From Pseudomonas oryzihabitans (GTDB taxonomy: Bacteria; Pseudomonadota; Gammaproteobacteria; Pseudomonadales; Pseudomonadaceae), in NCBI RefSeq assembly GCF_006384975.1, contig NZ_CP021645.1, forward strand, positions 3,624,001 through 3,688,000: 64,000 nucleotides of DNA, read 5' to 3'. Within the stretch, counting starts at the first letter, position 1. Every line of letters starts with the position of its first letter. Position numbers and translations under genes: made by a program. Below are positions 1-11,216 of the stretch, piece after piece. The notes under the pieces were generated by a model. That model was not told the origin of the DNA. It was given only the letters and a program-made list of their open reading frames with translations, and did no database searches.

Positions 1-1
1 C

Positions 2-1645
<1,644 letters not shown>

Positions 1646-1648
1646 AAT

Positions 1649-2203
1649 CTAGGGCCGGAACACCTTGCCGGTCACCAGATCGCGGATCACGCTGGGATTC
1701 TTGCGCCCGCCCAGCTCGCCGCTGAGGATGCCGTCCAGGCCGTCTGGAAAGTATTGCTGAACCCGCAGTCGCGAGCGCGCCGCCGGGCGTCCCGCCGGAT
1801 TGGCCGAGGTGGAGATCAGCGGACCGGTCAAGGCACAGAGCTCACCTACCAGCGGATGCTCGGAGACCCGTAGCGCCACGGTGGCGTGGGCGCCGGTCAC
1901 CCAACCGGGCAGGCGATTGTGGTGGGGTACCAGCCAGGTATTGGGTCCCGGCCAGGTACTGGCCAGCTTGGCCAGGGCCTCTTCCGGCAGGTCATGGAGC
2001 AGAAAGTCGAACTGGCGGATGTTGTCGGCGACCAGGATCAGCCCCTTTTCCATAGGCCTCCGTTTGAGCGTCAGCAGGCGATAGACCGCAGCCTGATCCC
2101 AGGGATCGCAGCCCAGTCCCCAGACGGCCTCGGTGGGATAGGCCAGCACGCCCCCCTCACGTACGACCCGCGCCGCCTGCCGCACTCGCCAGCTGTTGTG
2201 CAT
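1649..2203 (-). CDS. tsaC: Threonylcarbamoyl-AMP synthase TsaC (YrdC/Sua5 family)
   Basis: It makes L-threonylcarbamoyl-AMP from Thr, bicarbonate and ATP, the first step of the t6A37 modification of ANN-reading tRNAs. The 184-residue length fits the short TsaC form without a Sua5 C-terminal domain. Family motifs are [11 protein letters not shown] (about 23-33), [11 protein letters not shown] (about 48-57) and STSANPAG (about 140). The ATG at 2203 is chosen because GGAGG precedes it and the protein begins at the conserved domain; an in-frame upstream extension to 2317 lacks family sequence. It lies 64 bp downstream of dprA on the same strand, the usual pseudomonad order. Confidence 0.95.
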   Translation of the reverse strand: MHNSWRVRQAARVVREGGVLAYPTEAVWGLGCDPWDQAAVYRLLTLKRRPMEKGLILVADNIRQFDFLLHDLPEEALAKLASTWPGPNTWLVPHHNRLPGWVTGAHATVALRVSEHPLVGELCALTGPLISTSANPAGRPAARSRLRVQQYFPDGLDGILSGELGGRKNPSVIRDLVTGKVFRP

Positions 2204-2267
2204 CGCCTTGCCTCCGCTAAATCCCTGAAGTCTACCCGAGCGCGGCGGCGTTGCCAGTCGTGTGCAT

Positions 2268-3353
2268 TCAGCCCAGCCGACTCCAGCTGCCCTGCATCGC
2301 CGCGACCCGCCCCTCAAGCTCCAGCTCGGTCAGCCGCATCAGCACCTCGGGCAGCGCCAGTCCGCTGAGGTGGGTCAATTCCTCGCTATTGAGCGGACCG
2401 GCAGCGAGGTGCCGCAGCAGGACGTCATCCTCGCTCGGCGCGGGCGCCGCGACTGCGGGCAGGCTGCGCCATCCCTGCAAGGCCTCGAGGATATGTTCCA
2501 CGCTTTCCACCAGTTGCGCGCCCTCGCGAATCAGCTGATGACAGCCGCGGGCGCCGGGATGATGGATAGAGCCGGGCAGGGCGAACACCTCGCGGCCCTG
2601 CTCGGCGGCCAGGCGCGCGGTGATCAGCGAGCCGCTGGAGGGGCTGGCCTCCACCACCAGGGTGCCCAGGCTGAGGCCGCTGATGATGCGATTACGCTTG
2701 GGAAAATTGGCCGCCTGGGGCGTGCAATCCAGGGGCAGCTCGGATACCAGTGCGCCGCCTTCGGCCAGCAGGCGCCGGGCCAGGCCCAGGTGGCGGCGGG
2801 GATAGAGCTGTTGCAGCCCGGTCCCCAGGACGGCCAGGGTAGCGCCCCCGGCATCCAGCGCGCCCTGGTGCGCGGCGCCATCGATGCCCAGCGCCAGGCC
2901 GCTGGTCACGCAGAAGCCGGCGGCGGCCAGGCTGTGGGCGAAGCGTCGCGCGTTGTCCAGGCCCTGGGCGCTGGCCTGGCGACTGCCGACCAGGGCCAGC
3001 TGGGGCTGATCGAGCAGTTCTACCCGGCCTTCGACGAACAGCAGCGGCGGCGGGTCGGCGATTTCGCCGAGCAGGGCCGGATAGCCGTCCTCGCCCAGGC
3101 AGAGCAGATGGCGGTCGGGCGCTTCGAGCCAGGCCAGGGCACGCGCCGCGCGTTCGCGGGTCTCGGCACTGCGACGGGCGTCGGCGGCCACGGCCGGTAG
3201 ACGCAGGGTACGCCAGGCCGACGCCGGCGCACTGAGGGCCGCGGCGGCGCTACCGAAGGCCTTCAACAACAGCCGGTGACGCACCGCGCCGATCTCCGGC
3301 AGGGCGTGCAGACGGAGCCGAGCTTCCTGCTCGGCGGGGGAGAGGCTAGCCAT
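2268..3353 (-). CDS. dprA: DNA-processing protein DprA
   Basis: DprA (Smf) binds incoming single-stranded DNA and loads RecA during natural transformation. The 361-residue protein shows an N-terminal SAM-like region, a Rossmann core with [36 protein letters not shown] and VFALPGS, and a C-terminal winged-helix-like segment after about residue 295. The ATG at 3353 gives a standard length. Neighbours are the LysM gene upstream and tsaC downstream on the same strand, so co-transcription is likely. Whether this strain is transformable cannot be judged here. Confidence 0.95.
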   Translation of the reverse strand: MASLSPAEQEARLRLHALPEIGAVRHRLLLKAFGSAAAALSAPASAWRTLRLPAVAADARRSAETRERAARALAWLEAPDRHLLCLGEDGYPALLGEIADPPPLLFVEGRVELLDQPQLALVGSRQASAQGLDNARRFAHSLAAAGFCVTSGLALGIDGAAHQGALDAGGATLAVLGTGLQQLYPRRHLGLARRLLAEGGALVSELPLDCTPQAANFPKRNRIISGLSLGTLVVEASPSSGSLITARLAAEQGREVFALPGSIHHPGARGCHQLIREGAQLVESVEHILEALQGWRSLPAVAAPAPSEDDVLLRHLAAGPLNSEELTHLSGLALPEVLMRLTELELEGRVAAMQGSWSRLG

Positions 3354-3407
3354 GGGTGTCGTCCTTGAGAGTCGAAGGTCGCCGTCCTGGCGACCTGCAG
3401 AAAGCGC

Positions 3408-4439
3408 TTAGGGGTTGCGCACCTTGTCCATGATCGATAGTTGTCGCGTCGCCAGCAGGACCAGGCCGTAGCTGATCTTGTCGTAGGTGCGGAACACCAT
3501 CAGCAAGCCGGCGCGCTCATCGGGAATCTTCACCTGCTCGCCGGTGATGCGGTCGCGTACCGTTTCGCCGGTCTTGTAGACCGCCAGCACGTTACCCTCC
3601 ACCAGGCCATCGCGCGCGCCCTTGTTCAGGGTCACCACATCGAATTGGCCCACCTGGGTCACGCCCCGGGGCACGTCGAGAATCAGGCCACTGATCGGGC
3701 GATCCGGCGCACTGGGCATGAAGGAGGAGTTCACCAGCCGCTCTTCGGTGGGGAAGAGCCGGTCGCCGATACGGACCTCCTGGTTGGTCCGGGTCAGCCT
3801 GAGGGTGGCGATATCGCCTTCCTCAGCGACCAGCACGGCATTGCCGATGAAATCGCCATTGATACCGAGGAAGGCACCGGTCTTGGGATCGATATAAGTC
3901 TTGCCCTGCCGATAGATACCGAAGGCCGACACCCCCGGCTGCAGCTTGCCGCGCACATAGATGCGGTCGCCAGCGCCACTCACCACGCGCTCGGCGTTGC
4001 CGGCCACCACATAGGGCGCGCGTTGGAACTGCTCCACCGCGTCGAAGGCGCGGTTCTGCAGCAGGAAGCTGTTCACCGCTTCCAGCGGAATGGCCGGGAC
4101 GGCTTCGGTGATGGGCGTGCTGCGCACCGTGGGCGACAGCTTGATGGTCCCGCGCGAGGCGCCGCGGTTGAGCTGCAGGCGAGGCTGGCCATCGACATAG
4201 CTCAGCACTAGCGTATCGCCAGGATAGATGAGGTTGGGATTCTTGATCTGCGGATTGGCCTGCCAGATCTCCGGCCATTCCCAGGGCTTGCTCAGAAACT
4301 TGCCGGAGATGTCCCAGAGGGTGTCGCCGCGTACCACCGTGTAGCTGTCGGGGTGATCCGGGCGCAGGGTGACAGCTGCATACGCCGACTGCAAGGCGCC
4401 CGCTGCGACCAGCAGCAGGGCGAACAAAGATTTCCTCAT
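3408..4439 (-). CDS. LysM domain secreted/envelope protein
   Basis: A 343-residue protein with a clear signal peptide (hydrophobic residues about 5-20 ending in SAYA-A), then a LysM peptidoglycan-binding domain (about 33-82) containing YTVVRGDTLWDISGKF, NPQIKNPNLIYPGDTL. The remaining 260 residues resemble the conserved tail of the Pseudomonas LysM protein encoded beside dprA and contain no catalytic domain I recognise. It probably acts in the periplasm on or near peptidoglycan. It is divergent from def across 231 bp, where both promoters should lie, and is followed by dprA after 54 bp. Confidence 0.9.
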   Translation of the reverse strand: MRKSLFALLLVAAGALQSAYAAVTLRPDHPDSYTVVRGDTLWDISGKFLSKPWEWPEIWQANPQIKNPNLIYPGDTLVLSYVDGQPRLQLNRGASRGTIKLSPTVRSTPITEAVPAIPLEAVNSFLLQNRAFDAVEQFQRAPYVVAGNAERVVSGAGDRIYVRGKLQPGVSAFGIYRQGKTYIDPKTGAFLGINGDFIGNAVLVAEEGDIATLRLTRTNQEVRIGDRLFPTEERLVNSSFMPSAPDRPISGLILDVPRGVTQVGQFDVVTLNKGARDGLVEGNVLAVYKTGETVRDRITGEQVKIPDERAGLLMVFRTYDKISYGLVLLATRQLSIMDKVRNP

Positions 4440-4670
4440 GCGCCGAATCCCTTTACACTCTTAGCCTTGAAGAACCGTCTTCACGCAAACGTCGGGGAAT
4501 CGCCCCAGTCGTGCCCTGAGCGCCACCTCGAGTCGGCCCGGGCAGCGCAGGCGCTCATCCCCGTCGACCGACGTCATCCGCCCTCTGGAACTACCCAGAT
4601 CCGGGTGGATACAACGCTGCGGCATCTTAGCAGCGCCCCTTGACTGTATTCCACAAGTGCCCTCAACGCC

Positions 4671-5177
4671 ATGGCGATCCTAGACATCCTCGAATTTCCC
4701 GATCCCCGCCTGCGCACCGTCGCCAAGCCCATTGCCACGGTGGACGATGCCCTGCGCCAGACCATCGACGACATGTTCGAGACCATGTACGAAGCGCCTG
4801 GCATCGGCCTTGCCGCCACCCAGGTCAACGTCCATCGGCGCCTGGTGGTGATCGACATCAGCGAAGACAAGAGCGAGCCGCTGGTCTTCATCAACCCGGA
4901 AGCCGAGCCGCTCACCCAAGAACTGGGCGAGTATCAGGAAGGCTGCCTGTCGATCCCCGGCTTCTATGAAAAGGTCTGCCGCCCCGAGCGGGTCCGGGTG
5001 AAAGCCCTGGATCGCGACGGCAAGCCCTTCGAGCTGGAGTGCGACGGCCTGCTGGCGGTGTGCATCCAGCATGAGATCGATCACCTCGACGGCAAGCTGT
5101 TCGTCGACTACCTGTCGCCGCTCAAACGCGACCGCATCAAGAAGAAGCTCGAAAAGCAGCAGCGCCACAAGGCCTGA
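4671..5177 (+). CDS. def: Peptide deformylase
   Basis: It removes the N-formyl group from nascent proteins, using Fe2+. The 168-residue protein carries all three deformylase motifs: GIGLAATQV (about 44-52), EGCLS with the metal Cys (about 90), and QHEIDHLDG with two metal His and the catalytic Glu (about 132-140). No strong ribosome-binding site precedes the ATG, but the start [15 protein letters not shown] is the family start. It is first in a def-fmt-rsmB run; fmt adds the formyl group that Def removes. Confidence 0.97.
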   Translation: MAILDILEFPDPRLRTVAKPIATVDDALRQTIDDMFETMYEAPGIGLAATQVNVHRRLVVIDISEDKSEPLVFINPEAEPLTQELGEYQEGCLSIPGFYEKVCRPERVRVKALDRDGKPFELECDGLLAVCIQHEIDHLDGKLFVDYLSPLKRDRIKKKLEKQQRHKA

Positions 5178-5235
5178 TCGCCCTGGCGGACGGCGTCATC
5201 GGCGTCCGCCGCTCGCCCTTTCCGCCAGGTCCGCC

Positions 5236-6180
5236 ATGTCCAGATCCCTTCGCCTCGTCTTCGCCGGAACTCCGGAATTCGCCGCCGTGCACCTGCAGGC
5301 GCTGATCGACTCCGGCTATCCCATCGCCGCTGTCTACACCCAGCCCGACCGCCCCGCCGGGCGCGGCCAGAAATTGGCCATGAGTCCGGTCAAGCAACTG
5401 GCCCTGGCCCACGGCATTCCCGTCGAGCAGCCACCGACCCTGCGCGATCCCGCCGCCCAGGCCACCCTGGCGGCGCTGGAGCCCGATCTGCTGGTGGTGG
5501 TCGCCTACGGGCTGATCCTGCCCCAGGCGGTGCTGGATATCCCGCGCCTGGGTTGCATCAATAGCCATGCCTCGCTGTTACCGCGCTGGCGCGGCGCGGC
5601 GCCCATCCAGCGGGCGCTGGAGGCGGGCGATGCCGAATCCGGCGTCACCGTGATGCGCATGGAAGCCGGCCTGGATACCGGGCCGATGCTGAGCAAGGTG
5701 ACGACGGCGCTCACCGCCGAGGATACCGGTGGCAGCCTGCATGATCGCCTGGCTGCCCTGGGCGCCGCAGCGGTGGTCCAGGCGCTGCCCGGTCTGGCTG
5801 ACGGCAGTCTGGCGGGCGAAGTCCAGAACGATGACCTGGCCACCTACGCCCATAAATTGAACAAGGACGAAGCCCGGCTGGACTGGGAACGTCCGGCCGT
5901 GGAACTGGAACGCCGCATCCGCGCCTTCGATCCCTGGCCGCTGTGTCATACCGCCCTGGCCGGTGAGCCGCTCAAGGTCTGGGCCGCCGAGCTGGCCGAA
6001 GGGCAGGGAGTACCCGGCATGGTGCTCGATGCCGATCGCAGCGGCCTGCTGATCGCCTGCGGCAAGGGCGCCCTGCGCCTGACCCGTCTGCAACTGCCGG
6101 GCGGCAAGCCCCTGGCCTTCGCCGACCTCTACAACGCCCGCCGCGAGCGCTTCGCGCCCGGCCAGGTGCTGGGCCTATGA
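5236..6180 (+). CDS. fmt: Methionyl-tRNA formyltransferase
   Basis: It formylates Met on initiator tRNA using 10-formyl-THF. The 314-residue protein has the N-terminal formyltransferase fold with FAGTPEFA (about 8-15), the catalytic region [21 protein letters not shown] (about 107-127), and the C-terminal Fmt tRNA-binding domain from about 205. The ATG at 5236 is preferred over in-frame upstream codons because [15 protein letters not shown] is the family start and the extension would overlap def. It lies 58 bp after def, and its stop overlaps the rsmB start in ATGA. Confidence 0.97.
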   Translation: MSRSLRLVFAGTPEFAAVHLQALIDSGYPIAAVYTQPDRPAGRGQKLAMSPVKQLALAHGIPVEQPPTLRDPAAQATLAALEPDLLVVVAYGLILPQAVLDIPRLGCINSHASLLPRWRGAAPIQRALEAGDAESGVTVMRMEAGLDTGPMLSKVTTALTAEDTGGSLHDRLAALGAAAVVQALPGLADGSLAGEVQNDDLATYAHKLNKDEARLDWERPAVELERRIRAFDPWPLCHTALAGEPLKVWAAELAEGQGVPGMVLDADRSGLLIACGKGALRLTRLQLPGGKPLAFADLYNARRERFAPGQVLGL

Positions 6181-7478
6181 ACCCCCGGCTGGCGGCGACC
6201 CGCGCCCTGGCGGCGGTGCTCGCCGGCCGCGCTTCCCTGGGCAGCAGCCTGCCCGAGCAACTGGCCAAGGTGGAGCCACGGGATCGCGCCCTGGCCCAGG
6301 ACCTGGCCTTCGGCACCGCCCGCTGGCAACCGCGGCTGTCGCTGCTGGCGGAAAAGCTGCTGCAAAAGCCCTTCAAGGCCGGCGACCGGGATCTCGAAGC
6401 CCTGCTGCTGATCGGTCTCTACCAGCTGTTCTACACCCGCATCCCGGCCCACGCCGCCATCGGCGAGACGGTGGGCTGCGTCGACAAGCTGAAGAAATCT
6501 TCGGCCAAGGGCCTGCTCAACGCCGTGTTGCGCCGCGCCCAGCGCGAATACGACAGCCTGCTGCCGGCCCTGGAACACGACCCGGCGGCGCGCCTGGCCC
6601 ATCCGCGCTGGCTGCAGAAAGCCCTCAAGGCGCGCTGGCCGGAGCACTGGGAAGCCATAGCCACCGCGAACAACCTGCATCCGCCACTGATCCTCCGGGT
6701 CAATCGACGCCAGGGCAGTCGCGACGCCTATCTGGCCGAACTGGCCGCCGCTGGTATCGAGGCCGTACCCTGCACCTTCAGCGCCGACGGCATCCGCCTG
6801 TTGCAGCCCCAGGACGTCACCGCCCTGCCGGGCTTCGCCGCGGGTCGCCTGAGCGTGCAGGACGAAGCCGCCCAGCTGGCCGCCGAGTTGCTGGAGCTGG
6901 CGCCTGGCCAACGGGTACTGGACGCCTGCGCGGCGCCGGGTGGCAAGACCTGTCACCTGCTGGAGCGCGAACCGGGGCTGGCCGAGGTGGTGGCGCTGGA
7001 CGCCGATGCCGGGCGGCTGCAACGCGTCGAACAGAATCTCGCCCGCCTGGGTCTCGCGGCCCGTACCCTGGCCGCCGATGGCCGCGCCGTGGCCGACTGG
7101 TGGGACGGCAAGCCCTTCCAGCGCATCCTGCTGGACGCACCCTGCAGCGCGACCGGGGTGATCCGCCGCCATCCGGACATCAAGCTGACCCGCCAGGCCG
7201 CCGACATCCCGCCCCTGGTGCAGTTGCAGGGCGAATTGCTCGACGCCCTCTGGCCGACCCTGGAGGTGGGCGGCATCCTGCTCTATGCCACCTGTTCAGT
7301 ACTGCCGGAAGAAAACAGCGACAACCTGGCCGCCTTCCTCGCCCGCACGCCGGGCGCCCGCGAACTGGATATCCCCGCCCCCTGGGGGATCGCTCAAGCC
7401 CATGGCCGCCAGCTACTACCCCAGGCGGAAGGCCAAGATGGCTTCTATTACGCCAAACTGATCAAGATCGCTCGCTAG
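6177..7478 (+). CDS. rsmB: 16S rRNA (cytosine-967-C5)-methyltransferase RsmB
   Basis: It methylates C967 of 16S rRNA using S-adenosylmethionine. At 433 residues it has family length. The N-terminal NusB-like RNA-binding domain spans about 1-135. The Rossmann methyltransferase domain shows the SAM motif [16 protein letters not shown] (about 245), the [15 protein letters not shown] motif with one catalytic Cys, and [14 protein letters not shown] with the second. Start and fmt stop share ATGA, indicating translational coupling. The last 17 bp overlap the 3' end of the convergent bactofilin gene. Confidence 0.97.
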   Translation: MNPRLAATRALAAVLAGRASLGSSLPEQLAKVEPRDRALAQDLAFGTARWQPRLSLLAEKLLQKPFKAGDRDLEALLLIGLYQLFYTRIPAHAAIGETVGCVDKLKKSSAKGLLNAVLRRAQREYDSLLPALEHDPAARLAHPRWLQKALKARWPEHWEAIATANNLHPPLILRVNRRQGSRDAYLAELAAAGIEAVPCTFSADGIRLLQPQDVTALPGFAAGRLSVQDEAAQLAAELLELAPGQRVLDACAAPGGKTCHLLEREPGLAEVVALDADAGRLQRVEQNLARLGLAARTLAADGRAVADWWDGKPFQRILLDAPCSATGVIRRHPDIKLTRQAADIPPLVQLQGELLDALWPTLEVGGILLYATCSVLPEENSDNLAAFLARTPGARELDIPAPWGIAQAHGRQLLPQAEGQDGFYYAKLIKIAR

Positions 7479-7908
7479 CTTCGGGCGATTGTGGCAGGAG
7501 GGCCGCCGCCGGCTGGGGTAACTCCAATACCGCAGCGCCTTCGTCGAGGCGGCGCAGGGTACCTTCCACCACGGCACCGTTCTCCATGCTCAACTGGCGA
7601 TAGGTGATGTTGCCACTCACCCGGGCGTTGGAGTGCAGCTCGAGCAGGTGCTCGACCCGCAGGTCACCGATGATGGTGCCATCGATCAAGGCGTCGTAGC
7701 TACTCACGTCACCTTCCACCACGCCATTGACGCTGACTGCCAACAGGCTGGTGGTGCCCGGCTTGAAGCTGACGCGACCACGGATCCGGCCATCGACCTT
7801 GAGGCCATCGCTGAACTCCAGATCACCCTGGACCGACAGATTGTCGGCGATCAGGCTGGAAAAGCCATTCACCGCGGGGCGGGGTGCCGCCTTCTTTCGA
7901 TTGAACAT
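7462..7908 (-). CDS. Bactofilin (polymer-forming cytoskeletal protein)
   Basis: A 148-residue bactofilin. After a short basic tail ([11 protein letters not shown]) comes the beta-helical polymerising domain (about 15-118) with repeating hydrophobic/Gly turns such as [20 protein letters not shown] and [17 protein letters not shown]. Bactofilins form nucleotide-free filaments at the inner membrane and often position cell-wall enzymes. It lies directly downstream of a coiled-coil membrane protein and an M23 peptidase on the same strand, a pairing that suggests local control of peptidoglycan cutting. The 3' end overlaps rsmB by 17 bp. Confidence 0.93.
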   Translation of the reverse strand: MFNRKKAAPRPAVNGFSSLIADNLSVQGDLEFSDGLKVDGRIRGRVSFKPGTTSLLAVSVNGVVEGDVSSYDALIDGTIIGDLRVEHLLELHSNARVSGNITYRQLSMENGAVVEGTLRRLDEGAAVLELPQPAAALLPQSPEASERS

Positions 7909-7924
7909 CCGTGCTGCTCTCCGA

Positions 7925-8284
7925 TTAGGGTTTTTGATTCTGGCGGCGGAAAAAGGCCAGCTCCGCGGTCAGGCGCTCGATCTGCGCCAACAGGGCGGCA
8001 TTGCGCTCGGTCAGCTGGCGCTCGGTGGCCGTGCCCAACTGCAGATCCACCGCCTGTTTCTTCAGGCTGTCGCGCAGTTGCTGATTCTCGACCTGCAGGC
8101 GTTGCCGTTCGGCCTGGTGCTCCCGCTGCATGCCGTAGCCGACGACCAACAGCACCAGGGGAAGCAGCAGGAGCAGCCCGAGTCCCAGCCAGCGAAGCAG
8201 ACGCCGCTGCGGCGCCAGCTGCAGGCGCAGCTCGCCACGTAGCAGCTCGCGGCTCGACGCCCCCTTAGTCACGCGCCGAACCAT
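7925..8284 (-). CDS. Membrane-anchored coiled-coil protein (possibly DUF6776)
   Basis: A 119-residue protein I cannot assign a function to. A basic N terminus is followed by one strong transmembrane segment (about 31-50, LGLGLLLLLPLVLLVVGYGM) and a C-terminal half of heptad-like charged sequence (REHQAERQRLQVENQQLRD and later QIERLTAELAFFRRQ), a likely periplasmic coiled coil. The ATG at 8284 has GAGG just upstream and overlaps the M23 peptidase gene by 20 bp; a GTG at 8272 is an alternative. Position between a bactofilin and an M23 endopeptidase suggests an adaptor role, which is inference. Confidence 0.8.
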   Translation of the reverse strand: MVRRVTKGASSRELLRGELRLQLAPQRRLLRWLGLGLLLLLPLVLLVVGYGMQREHQAERQRLQVENQQLRDSLKKQAVDLQLGTATERQLTERNAALLAQIERLTAELAFFRRQNQKP

Positions 8285-9236
8285 CGACCTCAGGCTCCAA
8301 CTGACCCAGGGCGAGGAAGCGCTGGGGATCGACGAACTGGCCGTCGCGCAGGACCTCGAAATGCAGATGAGGTCCGGTGGAGCGCCCGGTGGAGCCGACC
8401 GCACCGAGTGCCTGCCCCGGGGTGACTACCTGGCCTTCCTTGACGAAGATGCGACTCAGGTGGGCATAGCGGGTGGCCAGACCATTGCCGTGGTCGACCT
8501 CCACTTGATTGCCGTAGCCACCCAGGGCACCGACCGCCTGTACCCGGCCCCCGGCGGCGGCGCGGACCGGGGTCCCGGTGGGAGCGGCGAAATCGACGCC
8601 AGAATGGAAGGCCAGGTGACCATTGAAGGGATCGATCCGATTGCCGAACAAAGAGCCGAGGCGCGCATGCTCCACCGGACGCCACGAGGGAATCGCCATC
8701 AGCGCGGCGTTACGGCTGGCCACCCGGTTCAACAACTGATCCAGCTGCTGGCGCAGGCACAGCGCCACCTGTTCGCTCGCGGCGAGCTTACGTAATGGGG
8801 GACCCTGTTCGGCGCCGCTGGCATTGCAGGACCGGGGAGGCAGCCAGGCACCACCCTGGGCACCCTGGACCCGCGGTTCGGCCAGCAGCGCCGGCAGCAA
8901 GGCGGGATCGACCGCCGTCACCTGGTCGCGCAAGGTCTGGTTCTGTTCCAGCATGCGCTGCAAGGCCTGGGTATCGGCTTCCAGCGATTGGAGGCGGCCA
9001 ACCAGCGTGCCCATTCGCTCCAGCGCCAGGGGATCGCTCACCGTCGACGAAGAGACCGGGATCGCTGTAGGCAGCGTCACGGCAGGCGACATCCGGCCAC
9101 CGAACCAACAGCCCAGGGCGAAGGTAGCGAGGGAGCTCACTACCAGCAGCAACCAAGGCCCACACGCATGCCGCGGTTCGACGACGCAAGCACCCTCGCG
9201 CACGAGTTTGCGACTGGAGGAAGAAAACAATTTCAT
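8265..9236 (-). CDS. M23 family metallopeptidase (LytM-type)
   Basis: A 323-residue envelope protein. A cytoplasmic tail of about 27 residues and one transmembrane segment (about 28-47) precede a predicted coiled-coil stretch with LESLEAD-like heptads and then a C-terminal peptidase M23 domain (about 200-310). Zinc ligands are visible in FHSGVDFAAP (His and Asp) and HLHFEV (His), so it looks catalytically intact. It should cut peptidoglycan cross-links in the periplasm. The ATG at 9236 is preferred because AGGA lies just upstream and MKLFSSSSRKL begins the typical tail; the frame stays open upstream to 9347. It heads the peptidase/coiled-coil/bactofilin cluster. Confidence 0.92.
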   Translation of the reverse strand: MKLFSSSSRKLVREGACVVEPRHACGPWLLLVVSSLATFALGCWFGGRMSPAVTLPTAIPVSSSTVSDPLALERMGTLVGRLQSLEADTQALQRMLEQNQTLRDQVTAVDPALLPALLAEPRVQGAQGGAWLPPRSCNASGAEQGPPLRKLAASEQVALCLRQQLDQLLNRVASRNAALMAIPSWRPVEHARLGSLFGNRIDPFNGHLAFHSGVDFAAPTGTPVRAAAGGRVQAVGALGGYGNQVEVDHGNGLATRYAHLSRIFVKEGQVVTPGQALGAVGSTGRSTGPHLHFEVLRDGQFVDPQRFLALGQLEPEVDGSARD

Positions 9237-9449
9237 AGGATCCTGCGGCCATCCTGATGCCGAAAGATCCACCAGCTTAAGGTGAAACTCATCACAGAAT
9301 GATGGCAAAAGGCCCATTCCAGACCAACTCGACCGTCCACCGGACATATGGCACCCGGCCCCCGGGTCGCCAGTCAGCCCTGGCGCCAGGCAGAATATCC
9401 GGCTCGCGGCTAGAAGTGGCCCCTCGTCATCCGTCTACCGGAGTTCGCC

Positions 9450-9767
9450 ATGCTCGAATCCCTGGAAAAACTGCTCGCCCGTGGTCAGGACAATGCGCTG
9501 CTGAGATTCGGCCTGGGCAAGGGTTATCTGGATGCCGGCGAGCCGGAGCGGGCGGTCGAGCACCTGGCGCGCTGCGTGGAGTTCGATCCGACGTATTCGG
9601 CAGCTTGGAAATTACTGGGCAAGGCCCACGAAGGCAGCGGCGATCTGGCCGCGGCGGAGAGCGCCTGGATGCGGGGTCTGGAAGCCGCCCAGGCCAAGGG
9701 CGACAAGCAGGCGGAAAAGGAAATGACGGTCTTTCTCAAGCGGCTGGCGCGGCGCACTCAATCCTGA
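9450..9767 (+). CDS. Small TPR-repeat protein
   Basis: A 105-residue soluble protein made almost entirely of tetratricopeptide-like helices: LRFGLGKGYLDAGEPERAVEHLARCVEFDP and AAWKLLGKAHEGSGDLAAAESAWMRGLEAA. It has no signal peptide or membrane segment, so it probably mediates protein contacts in the cytoplasm. The ATG at 9450 follows a GGAG motif (GGAGTTCGCC). Its last 10 bp overlap the convergent PilZ gene. Homologues occur near the origin in other pseudomonads; no partner can be named. Confidence 0.85.
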   Translation: MLESLEKLLARGQDNALLRFGLGKGYLDAGEPERAVEHLARCVEFDPTYSAAWKLLGKAHEGSGDLAAAESAWMRGLEAAQAKGDKQAEKEMTVFLKRLARRTQS

Positions 9768-10030
9768 TCGCGTAGGAACCTAAGGCCGGCTCCCTCGCTA
9801 TCAGTGCGCATGACTTCCATGTCCACCTTGGGCGCTTCCACGGGCAGATCGAGCACCTGGCCGACTACCCGGGTCCCGCGCGGCAAGCGGGCCAGCTCGG
9901 GATGCACCACATAGACGCCCCCATCGGACAGGTCGCGCGTCTCACCGATGATCTCGCCATCCGGATAGGCGATCCAGAGCCGGCATTTGAAGGGGGTACG
10001 GGTGTAATGGCGCTGATCGCGCGAATTCAT
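9758..10030 (-). CDS. PilZ domain protein
   Basis: A 90-residue single-domain PilZ protein, a family whose members bind cyclic di-GMP. The binding signature is visible: RHYTRTPF (an RxxxR-type arginine motif, about 6-13) and DLSDGGVYV (D/NxSxxG, about 35-43). The ATG at 10030 has GGGAG 8 bp upstream and starts MNSRDQRHYTR; an in-frame upstream extension to 10102 has no family sequence. It overlaps the TPR gene by 10 bp tail to tail. It may act as a free-standing c-di-GMP adaptor; the target is unknown. Confidence 0.88.
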   Translation of the reverse strand: MNSRDQRHYTRTPFKCRLWIAYPDGEIIGETRDLSDGGVYVVHPELARLPRGTRVVGQVLDLPVEAPKVDMEVMRTDSEGAGLRFLRDQD

Positions 10031-10223
10031 CGCCTGACTCCCTGAATAAAGGCTCCCTGAGGTCCAGGCAGCTTCCAGCAAAGGCGGATGACTGTCAGCC
10101 ATACGACTGCCGAACGGTTCCGGCGGACCGCCGAGCGATCAGCCTGCGAGCACCGGTGCAGGCACTGCAGCCCTTCAGCCCAGCCCTGGAGGAATGGGGC
10201 TCAAGGACGCGGATCGCCTGGGT

Positions 10224-11111
10224 TCAGTACCACTTCGCCTCGCCATCCGGGCGATTCTTGAATCTCTTCATGCTCCACATGTACTGGGTCGGATAGCGCC
10301 GCACGTAGCCGGCCAGCACCTCGCTCATGGCCGCTACCGAGACCTCGGGATCCGGGTCGTACATGGCCGGGGGCGCCGCTTCCAGGATCACCTTGTAGCC
10401 GCTGCCGTCTTCCAGGCGCACCGCGTGGAAGAACACCCCACGCGCCTTGCCCCGGGCCAGCAGCGAGGGGACGAACTTGCTGGTCAGCGCAGTGGTGCCG
10501 AGGAAGGGCACGAAGAGCCCGGCGCTGCGGCTCGGCTCGGGATCGGCCGGGATACCCACGGCGCCACCGCGGCGGACTTCCTTGATCACGCTGATGATGC
10601 CTTCCGGGGTAGAGGGCGCCACCCGGTTGCCCAGTTGCACCCGCTGGCGCTTGAGCAACTCGTCCACCGCCTTCAGCTTGGGAGGTCGGTAGAAGATGAT
10701 CGGCTTGGCATGGGAGCAGTAGAAGTGGTTGAGCAACTCCCAGTTGCCCAGGTGGCTGGTGATACCCACCACGCCATCGCCGGAGGCCAGGGCTTCCTGC
10801 AGCACGTCCATGCCTTCCACCTCGCGCACCAGGCCCAGGGAGCGCTGCGGCGACCAGATCCAGGCGCAGGCGCTCTCGGTCAGGGTCTTGCCGATGCCGC
10901 GCAGGCACTCGCGCGACAACCGCTCGAGGCCGGCAGCATCGAGTTCGGGAAAACAGTGGGCGAGATTGATGCGGGTGACGGTGCTGGCGCGGGTCGGCAG
11001 CTTCCACATGCACCAGCCGATGAATCCGCCCAGGCGCTGGACCAGGGGCCAGGGCAGCAGGGCGAAAAGGCGCAGGAAGGCGATTATCAGCGCGCCTTTG
11101 AATCTTTCCAA
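10224..11111 (-). CDS. LpxL/HtrB-type lipid A acyltransferase
   Basis: A 295-residue member of the lysophospholipid/lauroyl acyltransferase family that adds secondary acyl chains to lipid A at the inner membrane. An N-terminal hydrophobic segment (about 8-25) anchors it. The catalytic HX4E motif is present in TSHLGNWELLNHF (about 118-130), with PADPEPSRSAGLFVPFLG further on. Pseudomonads carry two or more paralogues, and which acyl chain this one transfers cannot be told. The same-strand tag gene lies upstream. Confidence 0.92.
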   Translation of the reverse strand: MERFKGALIIAFLRLFALLPWPLVQRLGGFIGWCMWKLPTRASTVTRINLAHCFPELDAAGLERLSRECLRGIGKTLTESACAWIWSPQRSLGLVREVEGMDVLQEALASGDGVVGITSHLGNWELLNHFYCSHAKPIIFYRPPKLKAVDELLKRQRVQLGNRVAPSTPEGIISVIKEVRRGGAVGIPADPEPSRSAGLFVPFLGTTALTSKFVPSLLARGKARGVFFHAVRLEDGSGYKVILEAAPPAMYDPDPEVSVAAMSEVLAGYVRRYPTQYMWSMKRFKNRPDGEAKWY

Positions 11112-11216
11112 AAGAGGGGCTCCTGTCTGAATGCGCCGACAGTTTAGCGTCTACAGGCCCCGAAAACGTTAAGAAAACGTGAGGTCCTAGATGACTGACG
11201 GCCTTACATTCGGCCC

